A stretch of DNA of 64,000 nt from Planctomycetia bacterium (GTDB taxonomy: Bacteria; Planctomycetota; Brocadiia; Brocadiales; Brocadiaceae): positions 62,001 through 126,000 of the forward strand of contig JABTVC010000002.1 in the NCBI GenBank assembly GCA_015075005.1. Reading direction: 5' to 3'. Numbering within the stretch: position 1 is the first letter of the stretch; every line of letters starts with the position of its first letter. Below, in pieces: positions 63,692 to 64,000 of this stretch. The position numbers were made by a program, and so were the translations under genes. The notes under the pieces were generated by a model that saw only the letters and a program-made list of their open reading frames with translations, was not told where the DNA came from and made no database searches.

Positions 63692-63881
63692 TTATTCAAA
63701 ATTATGGAGATTTTATAGTAAAATAAAATTAATTTAAATGTGACCTTTGCGCTTTACAGGATTCCCCAGGTTTTTAAAGATTTGAGTTAGGATCGGATGG
63801 AAACACGAAAATGCTGAAAAGAAAAAGGGAAATAAAAAAACTTGATTTTTTTAAAAATGTTGAGTATGTTATTGCTAGTAT

Positions 63882-63931
63882 ACCCACCGCGCCTCTGCTG
63901 AAAAGCACGCGAAATCCGGTGGGTTTTTGCT
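63882..63931 (+). terminator. Rho-independent terminator
   Basis: ACCCACCG (63882-63889) pairs with CGGTGGGT (63917-63924), followed by TTTTTGCTTTT. A possible promoter (TTGATT at 63842-63847, TATGTT at 63865-63870, 17-base spacer) lies just ahead, so it might end a very short transcript rather than the exporter gene. The remaining DNA to 64000 shows no gene start. Confidence 0.6.
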
Positions 63932-64000
63932 TTTATAGGGGGTTTGTTGTATGAGATACGATAAGTACCCTACATCTTTTTAAGCAGTTATTTATATCCT

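Noticed and set aside
1-64000. CRISPR arrays, tRNA and rRNA genes
   Set aside because: No regularly spaced direct repeats, cloverleaf sequences or rRNA signatures were found on reading either strand.

Overview
The window looks like a chromosomal segment of a planctomycete. A Brocadiales (anammox) relative is the best guess. The evidence is moderate GC in the core genes, a phosphomannomutase with a cysteine-rich N-terminal extension, a signal peptidase I carrying zinc-ribbon inserts, and many decayed IS1634-, ISL3- and IS701-like transposase remnants. This assignment is inference; there is no rRNA or marker phylogeny here.

Layout. Positions 1-1100 hold the start of a SulP-type transporter and two transposase remnants. 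A group II intron with its reverse transcriptase (about 1303-3294) lies just downstream of glutamine synthetase. A MOSC protein and a MogA/MoaB-type protein follow (5085-6073). The first type I restriction-modification locus (6586-18162) is hsdM, two frameshifted YhcG/DUF1016 nuclease genes, an hsdS split by an IS1634-like element, an intact third YhcG gene, and hsdR. From 18292 to 27298 on the minus strand lie nadB and a cell-surface polysaccharide cluster: two sulfotransferases, a flippase, an STN/HEAT protein, phosphomannomutase, a flavoprotein and a UDP-glucuronate decarboxylase. From 27980 to 41638 lies an apparent osmoadaptation block: trehalose synthesis (otsA, otsB), a LOG-family protein, a 2887-residue cyclic beta-1,2-glucan synthase and glutamate dehydrogenase.

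The most unusual part is 42334-50819. Four attC-like recombination sites punctuate cassettes that all read on the plus strand: a complete GC-rich type I RM system (hsdM-hsdS-RAYT-hsdR, about 7 kb), a BrnT/BrnA toxin-antitoxin pair with a broken toxin, and a PACE-type efflux gene. No integron integrase is visible, so this would be a CALIN (cluster of attC sites lacking an integrase). The RM cassette contains a REP-associated tyrosine transposase, with matching REP palindromes on both sides of it and one inside the hsdM coding sequence.

Positions 50820-55650 are a graveyard of truncated mobile and transferred genes: transposase pieces, a frameshifted GtrA-glycosyltransferase, a broken MazF-type pair and a baeRF-like gene. 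The right end returns to core genes: a ROK sugar kinase, lepA, lepB, lptB and an MsbA-like ABC exporter. Frameshifts and stops are confined to accessory DNA; the core genes, including one ORF of 8.7 kb, are intact.
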